A stretch of 64,000 nt of DNA from Trichoplax adhaerens (Eukaryota > Placozoa > Uniplacotomia > Trichoplacea > Trichoplacidae), in contig NW_002060949.1 in NCBI RefSeq assembly GCF_000150275.1, positions 1,423,836 to 1,487,835 on the forward strand, given 5' to 3'. Both the position numbers and the translations under genes were made by a program. The stretch's first letter is position 1. Each line of letters opens with the position of its first letter. Shown here piece after piece: positions 17,853 through 37,956 of the stretch. The notes beneath the pieces were generated by a model that saw only the letters and a list, made by a program, of their open reading frames with translations, was not told where the DNA came from and did no database searches.

Positions 17853-19307
17853 AGCTGCAAAATATCAATAGAATAAAAGTCAAGATTAGTGTCCTGTATT
17901 GAAACTTTGACACCATATAATCCATCTAATATTGCTATACTGACTTGTTTTTACCGATGCCGATTTGATATCTGAAGAAGAAAAAACAGTATGGCGGTTG
18001 CAAGTTAATCGAACGCGATTGGAGCCGTAACAGTACAGTACGCTATTAAGCTTGTCCTGTGGCTACAGTGTACAGTACATTGGGCTGTACAAGTACTGTA
18101 CACTGTAGACAATTTTCACAATAGATTGTCACGTGTCTCATCGAGGGTCTCTACTGTACTGTACAGTGTACAGTACTGTAGGCAATGAACTACTGTACTG
18201 TACTGTACTGTACTGTACTGTACTGTACTGTACTGTACAAGAAGAAGACCCGGACCGGACTGATCACTGCCTCAGGCGGACGGACATTTTACCCAAATGT
18301 GGAGAAATGACTACGGTACTTAGCAATGCTAAAGGACCTTCCATGTCTGCTTTTTCTAAATCGCTGATATTAATTTAAAGAACATTTATGATCTTATATA
18401 ACTGTTTCCAAGCAGATAGTAACAGGTAATAAAGATTCAATGTAATATTGCTTAATTGAGAAAAATCAGTCCATTCAGTACTGCACTGTACAGTATTTTG
18501 ACAGCCCAGCTCGATTTTGTCAGCAGATGCAAATAGGACGGCATACTGTATGTACAGTAATATATAATAATAATATGACTGCACTTTACTGTACACTGTA
18601 ATAATAATTTTGATATATTCAGGTTTCAAGCAGAACTTTGTTTGGATTCAGTGGAATATTACTTAATTTAGAAAAGTATGCAAATTATGGAATCGAGCAT
18701 CGGCAAACTGACGCAATACTCGTAACTGATAACTTACAGTACTGTATTGCACACAGTTAGAATCTCTTACTGTTAGGCTTTTCTTATACTGTAGCTCAGA
18801 TTTTCATCAGGTGCAATTATGCAAAACACATTCACATATTAAAAGACGAGTACACAACAGTATTCATTTGCGTTTAATCCTTAAAAGTCTTAATATTAGA
18901 ATATAATTCGATCGCTATTAATACAGTTTCAGAAAATGCAAATTAACACTAAATGGCAGCAGGGCACATTTTAAGGAAATACTCCTACAATACGAATATG
19001 ACGGTGATAACCTATAATGTATATTGCAATTAGAATTGACGTATACAGTACATGGAGAACAGGTTTATAGTCCAGTGAATAGTGCCGTGATAGATCAGAT
19101 AGAAATATAATTTGACCCAATCTGCAGTATATTGATGTCTATCGAAATCATTCATAGATCGTTATAAAACAGAATTTTAAGAAAATAGCTCTCATTACTT
19201 AAAAATATAAAATTAACTAATTAATCCATTTGAACTGAATTCGAAAAGATTTAAAAAATAATTTTGCTTCAAGGAATGGTCAAGTACTCAAAGCAGTTTG
19301 AAACCTT
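17853..19307. repeat. TACTG/CAGTA arrays and intergenic sequence
   Basis: 18030-18240 is a dense strand-switching array ending in nine uninterrupted TACTG units at 18191-18235. It is followed at about 18250 by a GGACCGGACT fragment of the 20-bp satellite family. Shorter motif clusters lie at 18475-18600 and 18735-18790. The open frames at 18133-18378 and 18375-18629 follow the repeats and are not supported as genes. The rest is AT-rich. Confidence 0.8.
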
Positions 19308-24269
<4,962 letters not shown>

Positions 24270-26349
24270 TTATATTGGATACGGAGGACGTAGTTCGCTA
24301 ATTTCGTAATCAATTTTTTTATCTCTGTCATCTGCCTCAGTCCATTGACCCAAGAAACTAGGCGGCATTTCAAATGTCTTAGCCTTGTGTTCAAGAAGAT
24401 ATTCATCATCATTTTTCGAGCGTGCAGCGACTTGTTTATTGCGATTGCCACAAGGCGCAAGGCTGTAAATTTTATCAATAATTTTGGTATTAATTTCAAA
24501 TTTAGGATTAATTTGAGCATTTACTTTCAAAATTGCCAAACAATGACCAAGATGGCAGTATTGGATAATTTTATCGACATGACCATAGCATGTAGTGAAG
24601 AATTCTCTCTTTAAGTCCTGTACTAGTAGACGAGTAAATATCTCGCTCGATACGTATCGATTGTTCGCCTCTGCTTCATAAGTGAAATTCATAGAGCAAC
24701 TAAAATGATGGTCCTTTACTCTACTATCTGCTACCGATCGTGTATCTAATGTACGATTTAAAAATTGATTAATGTTAGTCACTATCAGTAATATGATACA
24801 ATAAATCTACTATGTTATCAGCACATCCTAGTATTTTGCTGCAAAGAAGTTGAAGCAACATTTACCAGCTGTGCTTAATTTCAGCTTCTTGTGATGAGAG
24901 CTAGGATGAGTGGCGAAGAGGCTAGCATTATCAACTTGTTTTCTTTTATGATTTAAGCAAGCAAACGTCGGACTGATTGTAGATTGATCAATGTAATCCT
25001 TTAAGTGATGTGTTATACTGGTAGCTCGATAATAGTTGGTTATCAGAGTACAGAGTAAATACAGTATCTTATCGTGATTCCATGTGTTAGTTGAGTTGGT
25101 TGGATATATATCATAGTTAGCACCATAAGAAGTAATCCAAATGTTAATCTTCTCTAGATTTAACCCACTGACTGTGTTTTGATATGTTGCAGTGATGACT
25201 TTATACTGCAAGAGATAATCATTAAATCTTTTAAATACAACATATTCAAAGTGACTTAGTTCTTGGAATGAAGCAGGAAGTAATACATGTCCGACATCGG
25301 AGAACTTATCATCCGGGACACTCCTCAGAGACTTCAAGGGATAATCTAGGCACTCCATAAAGGCTCTTGAGGAGCAATACATCCTCCTGTCGCTACTGAA
25401 TCTTATAATTTCAGAATTAGATGCATTTATTATTGACTGTGGAAGACTGAAACTGAGTTTGGTAGTAATAAACCGAAAAGGCCCATGATTATAACCGGCT
25501 TTAGTGAATGAGTTCTTTAGTTTAATAGCTATACAGGTTTTTGTTAATATCCGAGATTTTGTTCGTTTTCGCATAATCATAAAATGCTTGACGATATTTT
25601 TGCTACTGTTTCCATTGCGTCGTGCTATTGGTCTCATATTTTGGTGCTTATCAGATAGCGGTATAAGAGTTCTCATGCGTCTTAAACGAGCTTGATTCTT
25701 TGGATGCCATGCGAGTAGTATCTTACTTTTGAGATAGAGGCTGATATTTTCCCTTGAACTCTTGATGGTTACCAATACATTCGTTTGTAGAGTCTTCTTG
25801 CACCTTAAAAGAAAACAATTTACAACATGGTCATCAATTTAATAAAAGGGTTTAAAATAATGATGTTATAATTACAACATAATGTATGCTGTACTTATCA
25901 TCCGAAAGTGTAGCTACGCGACTTATTCCATTTCTTGATAGACATAAACTTATACTTAATAAATCTCTCAACGGATTCCATAGGATGTCATGTCGAATTC
26001 CTAATTTTATTAGTAAAAATTTTGAAGGATTTCTATATGATAAATAACTAAAGGTGGACTATACCACAAAAAGTTAACATTTTATCTGAATCTTTCAAAA
26101 CAGTTATCAATATACCTCTGATTTAAAAGCAACTTGAAATTAATAGAAGCATATGCTAGATGTCTATTTACCGTTAATAGTAACAGTCCCATCTGATGAA
26201 AACTGATGATTCCAACAAATTTTCTTAGAATTGCTGGATATAATGCTGAGCTCTTTCTTCGTATTATTATTTGCGTTACAAATGGAATTATCGGGTAGAT
26301 TATCTAATAAAAGATGTCCAAATTTTTTAATCCAACTGTTATGTAATGG
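24270..26349 (-). CDS. Unrecognised protein of at least 602 residues, 5' end unresolved
   Basis: Five exons join in phase: 26349-26172, 26132-26116 (17 bases), 26058-25895, 25803-24866 and 24781-24270, with a stop codon at 24270-24272. The start is not found; candidate upstream exons lie at about 26740-26870. I do not recognise a domain. Visible features are: a Ser/Asn-rich first part; a segment with IKLGIRHDILWNPLRDLL; a strongly basic stretch (LRRMRTLIPL ... KRTKSRILTKTCIAIKLK) at about residues 130-190; a Leu/Tyr-rich core with FQELSHFEYVVFKRFNDYLL and WITSYGANYD; a basic HKRKQ/HHKKLKLS patch that could act as a nuclear signal; a Cys/His-containing region (CYGHVDKIIQYCHLGHC); and the terminal ELRPPYPI. 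No transmembrane helix or signal peptide is evident. The long 938-base exon stays open in the only frame compatible with both junctions, which argues that the gene is real. Confidence 0.6.
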
Positions 26350-27407
26350 CTAAATTAAAATATATTAGAATATTATATGCACATATAACTTTCATCTACA
26401 TATTGGATCTCATAAATGGCCTAGCTATTGCTGAAGAATGGGTTTAGGAATTAGGAAGGTGGAGGTCAAAATCTTGAGATAATAAATACTGCACTAATGT
26501 CACGATCAGGTGAAATCAGTAAGCCTAAAACTTGTTTAATTCTGTATACGCAGTTTGGCTCATCATGGTACGTACTAGTACAAATTTTAAGAGACTATTC
26601 AAAATTGAAACTTTATAAACGAAGAATTTTCATTGAATTTATTATTAAGATACGGTCTAAAATTGTATGTGTACCAAGTGTTGCTATTTTGAAGATACGA
26701 TTTAGATTGGAGCTATTCATATAAGAAGTTTCCCTGTATTGCTGACGGTACAACTTAAATTGTGTATACACAGAGGTAATTCGTTAGGATCCGTGATTAC
26801 CATTAAATGATCAGTTGTATTCTCACGAACAGGATTGAATTCATTCAAGTTTAAACTAATTATTCCGATATCTTATAGTGATTCTTTTGATGAGCTAAAT
26901 ATAATATGCTATCAAATAATATGATGACTAAAATAACTGAAAAATTATAATTATATAATCAATAAATCGACATTTAAATCTTTAGAGCCCACCTGTTATC
27001 TGACCTTCAATATTACTTTCCGTAGCGACAAGTATCAAAACTCGTATCCTTTTATTAGAGTAGGAATAGGAATAGGAATATCCACTAGAAAAAATGTATT
27101 ATTTCAAGATATTTTACTTTCTTTAATTTAAAGTTAAGCTATTTAAGATCATTTTATAAAGTTTTAAGTACATTTTCACTGTTGAATATATTTTAAATAT
27201 CGATTAAACGTTTATTCTAGGCTATCGAAGATAATTTGCCATAATTACTCCATAACCACTAAGCAAAATTATTGACGAAGTAGAATTTTGCAATTTTGAT
27301 CTTGATATTCTATATAAAATTGCCACTATTATTACATAATAGTCTGCTATACCTTATATTCTTAATGGATTTCATGATACTTGGTCGTTTTTTCTTTTCT
27401 TGTCTTT
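26350..27407. other. Possible 5' exons of the unknown gene; otherwise intergenic
   Basis: On the minus strand, 26870-26705 is open with an acceptor-like TTAG at its start and encodes a hydrophilic segment (LNLNEFNPVRENTTDHLMVI). A second short open stretch lies at 26700-26600. Their junctions to the exon at 26349 could not be fixed. The plus-strand frame 26497-26724 is not supported. A short (GGAATA)n run is at about 27062-27080. Confidence 0.3.
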
Positions 27408-28027
27408 GAAAATATGAGTTCTGGTTGAGAATTAAAAATTCTTCACTGTAAGTTGAAAATTTTCACTGGTCTTTCTTGCATCCGTAGAAAATTTTCTTTG
27501 AGTTATTATAGTTTTGTCCAAAATTTTTCATTTCAACGTGATGCGATTCAATTCCTGAGGTGAAACAACTGCGACTGTAGGACATGGCGAATGAATCATA
27601 GCAGTCGTTGTGATGTTGATCACGTTCTACAGCACCACGATTTACCACGCAGTCGCTAACTACGACGACAATTTTAATCATGCTATGCTGAATGATCTGC
27701 TATGTCATTTAAAGATAGATTTACTCGGTTTCCTCGAAAACATAAGTTCTGGTTGGAAATTAAAAATTCTTCACTGTAAGTTGAAAATTTTCTCTGAGTT
27801 ATTATAGTCTTCTCCCAAATTTTTCATTTCAACGTGATGCGATTCAACTCCTGAGGTGAAACAACTGCGACTGTAGGACATGGCGAATGAATCATAGCAG
27901 TCGTTGTGATGTTGATCACGTTCTACAGTACCACGATTTACCACGCAGTCACTAACTACGACGACAATTTTAATCATGCTATGCTGAATGATCTGCTATG
28001 TAATTTAAGGATAGATTTACTCGGTTT
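27408..28027. repeat. Tandem duplication, period about 327 bp
   Basis: Unit 1 (27408-27731) and unit 2 (27735-28027) share long identical stretches, for example around gtgaaacaactgcgactgta. Unit 2 lacks about 33 bases present near 27465-27497 in unit 1. Each unit ends with the same phrase that starts the next repeat family (gatctgctatgt ... tttactcggttt). Minus-strand open frames at 27463-27681 and 27771-27977 are carried by the two units. Their differences look neutral, so I do not call them genes. Confidence 0.85.
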
Positions 28028-28930
28028 AAATACTGAATTATTCTATTTGCTGATAGTATGATTATATAGAATCGTCTGCTTTAAATGTATATGCTATAGT
28101 GATCTGTTATGTAATTAATTTTTAAGACGGATTTACCCAGTTCGCATTCTAGATTATTATGTTTGTTGTAGCATGTATAGGACATTGATTTTAAGAATAA
28201 CATACTGAAATGATCTACTATGTGGTTTTTAGAATAAATTGACTAGTTTACATGCTGAGTAATTACCAGTATTAATAGCACAATTATAGGATTGTTGGTT
28301 TTGAAGTGCTATACTGCAATGATCTGCGATGTAATTTTAGGATAGATTTATTGCGTTGCCGATAGCAATTATATGATTATCGATTTCAATAAAGCACGCT
28401 GAAGCTATCTACTGTACTATGTGATTTTAGAATACATTTACTACTTCACACGCTGAGCTATTACCTGTACCAATAGCACGATGATAGTATCGCTAACTTT
28501 AAACTTATATGCTAAAATGATCTGTTATAGAAATTTAGGATAGGTTTACTTACTTCACACACTGAATTATTATATTTATCGATGATACAATGATAGGATT
28601 ATCCATTTTAAATTGAAATGCTAAAATGATCTGCTGTATAATTTAAGGATAGATTTCCTCGATTCGTACACCATATCATTATTTTGATCCATAATATGAT
28701 ACAGGATTGTTGATTTTGCAATGACACACTAAAGTAACATACAGTACTATGTAATTTTTAGAATGGATTTTACTTAATTCACTTATTAGATTATTACGTT
28801 TACCTATAACATGATTATGAAACTGTCGATTTTAAAGTAGCATGTCAAAATATTGTACTATGCAAAGTTTTAACCTAAACGTAGGCAGCTTATATAACTG
28901 AATCATTACATTTTTGGATAGTATGATTTT
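27990..28930. repeat. Degenerate tandem array, about nine units of roughly 110 bp
   Basis: Units begin with variants of atgatctgctatgtaatttt, followed by an agaatagatttactt-like phrase, a ctgaattatta phrase and a gattatagga phrase. Starts are near 27989, 28100, 28210, 28320, 28405, 28517, 28627, 28735 and 28850. The units are well diverged, so the array is old. It merges with the end of the 327-bp duplication. Confidence 0.75.
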
Positions 28931-30329
28931 TAGAATTTCTTTTTATTAATAAAACAGTTATCTACAAAAAGAATTCGTAATGTTAATAAGTTATGTTTCT
29001 GACATTTGTTTCCATGAAAGTAGAAACCTTTTACTGCACGTATCTTATCGTACAATAGTTACAATTTATATATATACAGATATTGTCATACCGTAGATAT
29101 CAGATTAGATATAATTTGAAGTCAATCTTGTATCTGCTTGCTTAATTGAGAATAGAGAGGAATAGATGGGTTCTGCAATTTCTACAGCGTTGTTAACATT
29201 GAACGTCATAAATATAGCAATATTTGACATGGAATAAAATGATATACTAAAGTAGCATTACAAGCAGGATAGTGTGTTATGTTAATAGAAGTTTAGATTT
29301 CATTTGTAAATACTTTGTAGTTTTAGGAATAGTTGTATCTCCTTGTTGTAATTATTGTTGTAGGATACCATATTTATTGTTCTGTTGTAATTGTATTACT
29401 CTAATTGTGTATTATACTGCGTTACGACTATACTTTATGCTGTATATTTATGGGATGTAATCCTTTTACGGACTAAATGTAGCGGTTATGTGTATATTAC
29501 GCATCTGTCAGTGCTCAGATATAGATATACAACTTATTGTTGGGATGTAATAGTAATACTAATAAAATATTATAAACTTTAACTTTTTTTACAATTTATA
29601 CCCAATTAAGACTTACAGTTATAAAGGTTTGAATACGAGTGTATCTAGGAAGGTAACTACCTAGGCTTCGATTTTAATGTGACGCACCAACATCTAGTAT
29701 TATGAATAAACATTTCTTGGCTGCTTTAAGATCTTTTCTTAAAATTTCAATGTATTTATTTATTAAATCTTATAGTAATAGTTGTGAAGATATTATCAGA
29801 TTATTGTTGAAACAGTATCGGTAATAATAATTTACAATACATGTGAGATAACAATTCGTCATAAATTATTTTAGCATCTACGCGTGAGGTGCTAAATCTT
29901 CTGATAACACAAATTTTAAATACTATTAATTTATTTCTTAATATTACTACAGAGTGATACAAATATTTGTTACCGACGAAATCGCTTAAGTACTTTAGGT
30001 CAACATAACTGAAACCAATTACTAAGTATATTTTGTCAATATCGAACGGAGTAAAATTCTATAATTACGAAAGTAATTACAGTTAAAATGTTACTTGCAA
30101 AACATAGTACCAATGTGGAGTTATATTAAAGATACCTTTTTAAGGTATAAAATGACATTTAGGAGTATACGTTCACAATATTAATCTATCATCTCATGAT
30201 ATATAATCGTATCACTCACTAATATTATAGCATCGTATTATCATAACATATCCGCTATTTAGTTTAAGCAAGTATTACGCAAAGATATGATGGTAGCGTA
30301 GCAGTAGTATGATAGCTTAATAGTATCAT
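28931..30329. other. Intergenic, no supported gene
   Basis: Very AT-rich sequence between the repeat array and the 3' end of HSP70 copy 1. The frames at 29272-29460 and 29391-29582 overlap and have no family signature. The HSP70 3' UTR presumably occupies the last few hundred bases. Confidence 0.5.
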
Positions 30330-33584
<3,255 letters not shown>

Positions 33585-33793
33585 TTGTATGCGTGTGCGT
33601 GAGTTGTTGTTGTTGTTGTTGTTATGGGAACGTGAATGAAAGTAAGAATATGGACTGTCGTAGAGATCTTGAGAATAAGGTAAGAAAGAAGTGAGAGTAA
33701 AGGATTAAAACTGGTCAGGGTTTTGGAGAACTTGTATGGCAAGTTTTTGGGAAAATGAAGAATTGATTGAAGGATTCATCGTCTTGGCGGGAT

Positions 33794-33801
33794 ATTATAT
33801 A
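33794..33801 (-). promoter_or_regulatory. TATA box of HSP70 copy 1
   Basis: The minus strand reads TATATAAT, about 210 bases upstream of the ATG and 19 bases downstream of the heat-shock element. The same box at the same spacing lies upstream of copy 2. Confidence 0.65.
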
Positions 33802-33819
33802 GAGTTTGGATGATTCACT

Positions 33820-33839
33820 AGAAATTTCCAGTTGCTTCC
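33820..33839 (-). promoter_or_regulatory. Heat-shock element of HSP70 copy 1
   Basis: The pentamers aGAAa, tTTCc, aGttg, cTTCc follow the alternating nGAAn/nTTCn rule for HSF1. Three of four are perfect and one keeps only the G. The position directly upstream of the TATA box is classical for heat-shock promoters. Confidence 0.75.
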
Positions 33840-33894
33840 ATAAGTACTTGCGCTGCGCAGCTAACGCATCACAATAGAGGCGCGATCTTTCGCA

Positions 33895-34320
33895 GTACTT
33901 TACAATATACAGCACTGTATGTACACTGTACAGTAGGGAAGTAACGAAATCCAGGGAAGACATTACAGTACTTTATATCCGACTTGGGAATGACAGCAGT
34001 GTACTGTACTGTACTGTACAGTATCGTGCAGTACAATACAGTGTACAGTACATACTGTAGAGTACACAAAGCTTCGAGCACAAACGGGAAAGTGCTGGAA
34101 CATGTCTTGCAACTTGCAGCAGTAGCAGCAAGAGTGACCACTGACCGACTACTGCTAGCTCTTCCAGATAGAGATACATTGTATTGTACTGTACAATGGA
34201 CAGTACTGTACTGTACTGTACTGTACTACTGCTATACAGTACTGTACTGTACTGTATATAGTACTGTACGACCGACAGTACTGTACACTGTACACTGTAT
34301 AGTACTGTACTGTATAGTGA
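33895..34320. repeat. TACTG/CAGTA arrays upstream of HSP70 copy 1
   Basis: Strand-switching pentanucleotide runs at 33895-34065 and 34180-34320 flank a block of unique sequence (about 34068-34165). That block is also present upstream of copy 2 at 44224-44330. All open frames here (33869-34385, both strands) are repeat artefacts. Confidence 0.85.
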
Positions 34321-34559
34321 GCGTATCGTTGCAGATAGGCTATACGCTTGAAATGATTATTCAAATCAATCAATCAATAAAATAAAATAAAATAATCAGC
34401 CTCCACCCTATTGGTATAGCAAATGGCAGTTTTCCGTCCCTCTCTGCCCTTCTTTCTGCTTTTTAACTGCTATACAGTACCAAGTCCAGGGAAGATTTTG
34501 AAGGAAACCTGCAGGTGATACAGCCGTCCTATCATCATGATACAGTATTGTTGTCATCC

Positions 34560-35215
34560 AAAATGACGTCATAGTTTAGATCGATCGATCACAAAGAGAG
34601 GACAATCAAGTAAGTTATCAGCCAAAGTAGTCCGTAATATCCAGTACTAGTACTGTCATATACGGCACCTTACTAGATATCACTATAGACTAGTCAATAC
34701 TCTACTTTAAAAGTAGCAGCAGTACTGTACTGTACAGCAGAATTTTTTAAACCTGTCTTCAGTTTCATCTACCATGCAATCTAAGCTTTCGAATGGTATC
34801 AGTTTTATTGATGTTTTATTTTAATTAACCGCAAAAAAGTGTTCTTTTTTGCGCGGGGATAATTCTTGGACACGCTGGATATGCGTTTGCCGACTGCCCG
34901 CAAAATGAGTGGATTCAATCTACAGTGTACAGTACGGTACGTACTGTAATGCAGTACTGTACTGTACTGTACTGTACAGTACAGTATAGCAGAGTACAGT
35001 ACATCGTACTGTACTCTACTGTCCAAAGAAAAAGTGTACGGTACAGTATATTGTACATCGGTAATACTGTACAAGGTACTACTGTACTGTATTACTACTA
35101 CAGTACATCTGTATTACTGAGCTCTGCTACTCACCTTTGTACACACTGTACTAGAAGAGGATATGCGACCAGAAAATTCTGTCCTCCTACTGCTGCTAGT
35201 ACAGTAAATTGAATT
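34560..35215. repeat. CRE palindrome and TACTG/CAGTA arrays upstream of the XK-related gene
   Basis: A perfect TGACGTCA lies at 34564-34571 in the interval between the divergent HSP70 copy 1 and XK-related genes. Dense TACTG/CAGTA runs follow at 34715-34735 and 34920-35105. Open frames at 34805-35074 and 34925-35212 are repeat artefacts. Confidence 0.7.
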
Positions 35216-35417
35216 GAAAACTTATTTTGTTTTTAAATGCAAATTTTAGCTTTAAATCATAACATTATAATTAGATTATAATTCCACATTCTATCATGAA
35301 ATAATAGCATCAATGATAGATTTTACTGTTCATTACTTTCGATCATTCATTTTGGACTAAATAGTGATAACATTATTGGAAAAGTTGTGTACGCTAGACA
35401 TCAATCAGCAAAGTGTG

Positions 35418-37956
35418 ATGATTCGATCAAGTCAAATTCCTAAGCAAGATGGAACTTACCGAGTGGATGGCATATTCAAATCTGCCCAAACCATTAAAAT
35501 CGAGAATGGCCAGCGAACCATCTCCTATCGATTCTCCTTAATGCGCTTAGTTAGGCTAATCATATCCATCTTACTGTTTACATTAGATTACGTTACGGAT
35601 ATCGTTGTAGCCATCAGATATTATCAAGATGGTGATACTATCTGGTTTATAATGATTATTGTCATGATGTGCTGCAGTGCCGTTACTGTGCAAATCTTTT
35701 CCATCATGTGGAGTACTAGCTGTTGTGATAAAACGAAAAGGGCAAGTCATAATGGTGGTCCATACTTCTACATTAGCCACTTTTTCTGTTTGAGTCAAGT
35801 GCAAAGGTAAGACTTACCACTAAAATACTAGTATGCGGATACTTCATACCGTACTCTATTGCACAATCGAATCAATCGGATATAGTGGTACTGTACATAC
35901 TCTACTTTATGTCATGTCATTCTTGATCAATTTTTATCAATTTTACCTATGAATTTATAAAAGTACAATATCAATACGTAGTATCATGCGATCACTTTTG
36001 TAGTACAGTAGTGATAATTTAGAGACTTTCAATTTGCGCTCATAAAAGGCTCTTAGTACACTCATGCCTTCCAAATTTAGTCATCGACTGTACGAGATTA
36101 TATGCGAGTAATACGTATGTTTATTTTCTATTCTCTGTCAGTATGCTAGTAGCTAGCTTACAATATGAGCTTAGATAGAAGAGCAGTATAGTAGTAAGTA
36201 ATTGAGTGACGACGCTAGCTAGAAGACGGGTTCTATACGCTTATATAGTAGGCTAATAAGTCTCTGCTTAGCGTCTTTAGGTGATACTACACGACTAGCT
36301 AGAGGTGATGCAAAATGTACTATTCATCGACATTGCTTGTTGTGACAAGTTTCGTAATATCACGGATTACCGAACTATGAATTATTCACGTTTAACCTGC
36401 TAAATCATAGCATTGGTCAAATATACAGTAATTAATTCATTCTGTTCCTACTATTTCTGATGTAATTACTCTGATATCCCCGTTGTCAATGCTATAATTG
36501 ATATTATACCAGTATGACAAGATGTGGAGCTCGAACAAATTATACTAAATATGAAACTAACTTAGCAATTGCTTTTATATAATTTTATTATCTTTTAGGA
36601 AAATATATATTTTCTACAAAGGTATGAAGAATCATACAGAGCGCCAGCATATCTCATATCTGTACGACCTACATGACGCTTATCTGATGGATTTAGTTGA
36701 ATCATTTATCGAATCAGCTCCGCAAGTAGTGTTACAGATGTATATCTTATTAAATAAAGAAAAATCTGACTTTATTACAACCTTATCAGTCCTAATTTCT
36801 GGAGTAGCAGTAGCTGTAAGTTTAGTACAATACAGCAAGACTCTACATGAAGCACACTACCCTCCCAAACAAAGATTATCCTTGCCAGGTACGTTCAGTC
36901 AAATTACCTCCAACTATAGTATTAAATATATCAACTACATTCAGTGCTATGACATGCTCATCTAATAATCATGTCGATAGGTTGTTTATTAATTCATTTA
37001 TTTATTTTTATACTTTAAATTTTAATGCCATAAAATAATATATTTCAGGAATAATGATGATATTTATATGGAGGTATTTATTCATCCTATGCCGTTCCGT
37101 GTTCCTTGGCCTTTTTGCCGTTGTATTTACCTACTTTGTTTTTGTGTTAATGGGTTGCCATTGGCTATTCTTTACTTTCTATCTGTGGTATACCGAGAAT
37201 GGTAAGGAGCAATTTCCTGAGTCAGCACTGAAAAGAATTATATACTGCGTTATTGGTGGATTTATTTATATTTTCTGCGTATTTAACTTGAAGAATGGTA
37301 AGAGGGAAAATCAGGCTTTCACTACTGTACAAATTTCGTTTATAAGTTTTAATTGATGTATAAATCAGTTTATAAAGTAGCAACTACTATGCGAATATAA
37401 AGTGTATATCAATACCTTTCTACTTTTCTTAGGTAAATCGCGCTCACGCTACATATTGTATTATATAATTACAATCTTGGAAATGGCTGTCGCTATGACG
37501 ATATGGTTACTAACGCAACAATTAACTCAGATGCGCATGTTTGCCCTCCTCGTTATCATTGGTGGATATTTCTTTGGTTTTTTAAGCATGATATCATATT
37601 ATGCATGCTTTCACCCGAATAGGCTTAACTATCTTCCTGACAAGCTCCAAGAATTATCAACTACTCAGTATTATTTCAGGGGTATTCGCGAAGTTAGTAC
37701 TATACAGCATGCAAATCGACCAACCAATAACCAGTTTACCTTTAAGCAACCAAAACCGAATGTTGACGTAAGTCAACCAGACATACCGAGACCAATGGAT
37801 GATTTGCCTTTTCAAAGTGATGATAATGTGGTTGCTATTGAGGAGCCACGTACGGAATCAGATAATGTCCGCATTAAAGGCGATAAGGCTGATGATATAG
37901 ATGGAGAAAATGTTATACTAGGGACAAGGAAAATTCCAAAAGAATCAACAATTTAA
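35418..37956 (+). CDS. XK-related (XKR) membrane protein, 4 exons
   Basis: Exons: 35418-35806, 36599-36888, 37049-37297 and 37433-37956. They give 483 residues. Hydrophobic helices occur at LIISILLFTLDYVTDIVVAI, the following IMIIVMMCC stretch, the QVVLQMYILL region, VLISGVAVAVSLV, the long FVFVLMGCHWLFF region, IIYCVIGGFIYIFCVF, YIITILEMAVAMTIWLL and LLVIIGGYFFGFLSMISYY, as expected for this multi-pass family. The ESAPQVVLQMYIL motif and the DYVTDIVVA start are characteristic of XKR4/6/7/8/9. Family knowledge: some members are caspase-activated phospholipid scramblases that expose phosphatidylserine in apoptosis. The 110-residue cytoplasmic tail is acidic and contains ADDIDGEN near residue 466, a possible caspase site. 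Start: the ATG at 35418 is the first in frame; a 5' UTR intron is possible. Which XKR subgroup it belongs to is not clear. Confidence 0.88.

Noticed and set aside
24345-24614. 89-codon plus-strand frame, and the 24251-24520 minus frame
   Set aside because: Both are shadows of the last exon of the unrecognised minus-strand gene, whose frame is fixed by the upstream junction.
27463-27977. Two paralogous 68-72-codon minus-strand frames
   Set aside because: They are carried by a tandem DNA duplication. Similarity extends equally outside the frames, changes are not biased to third positions by eye, and no splice or family context exists.
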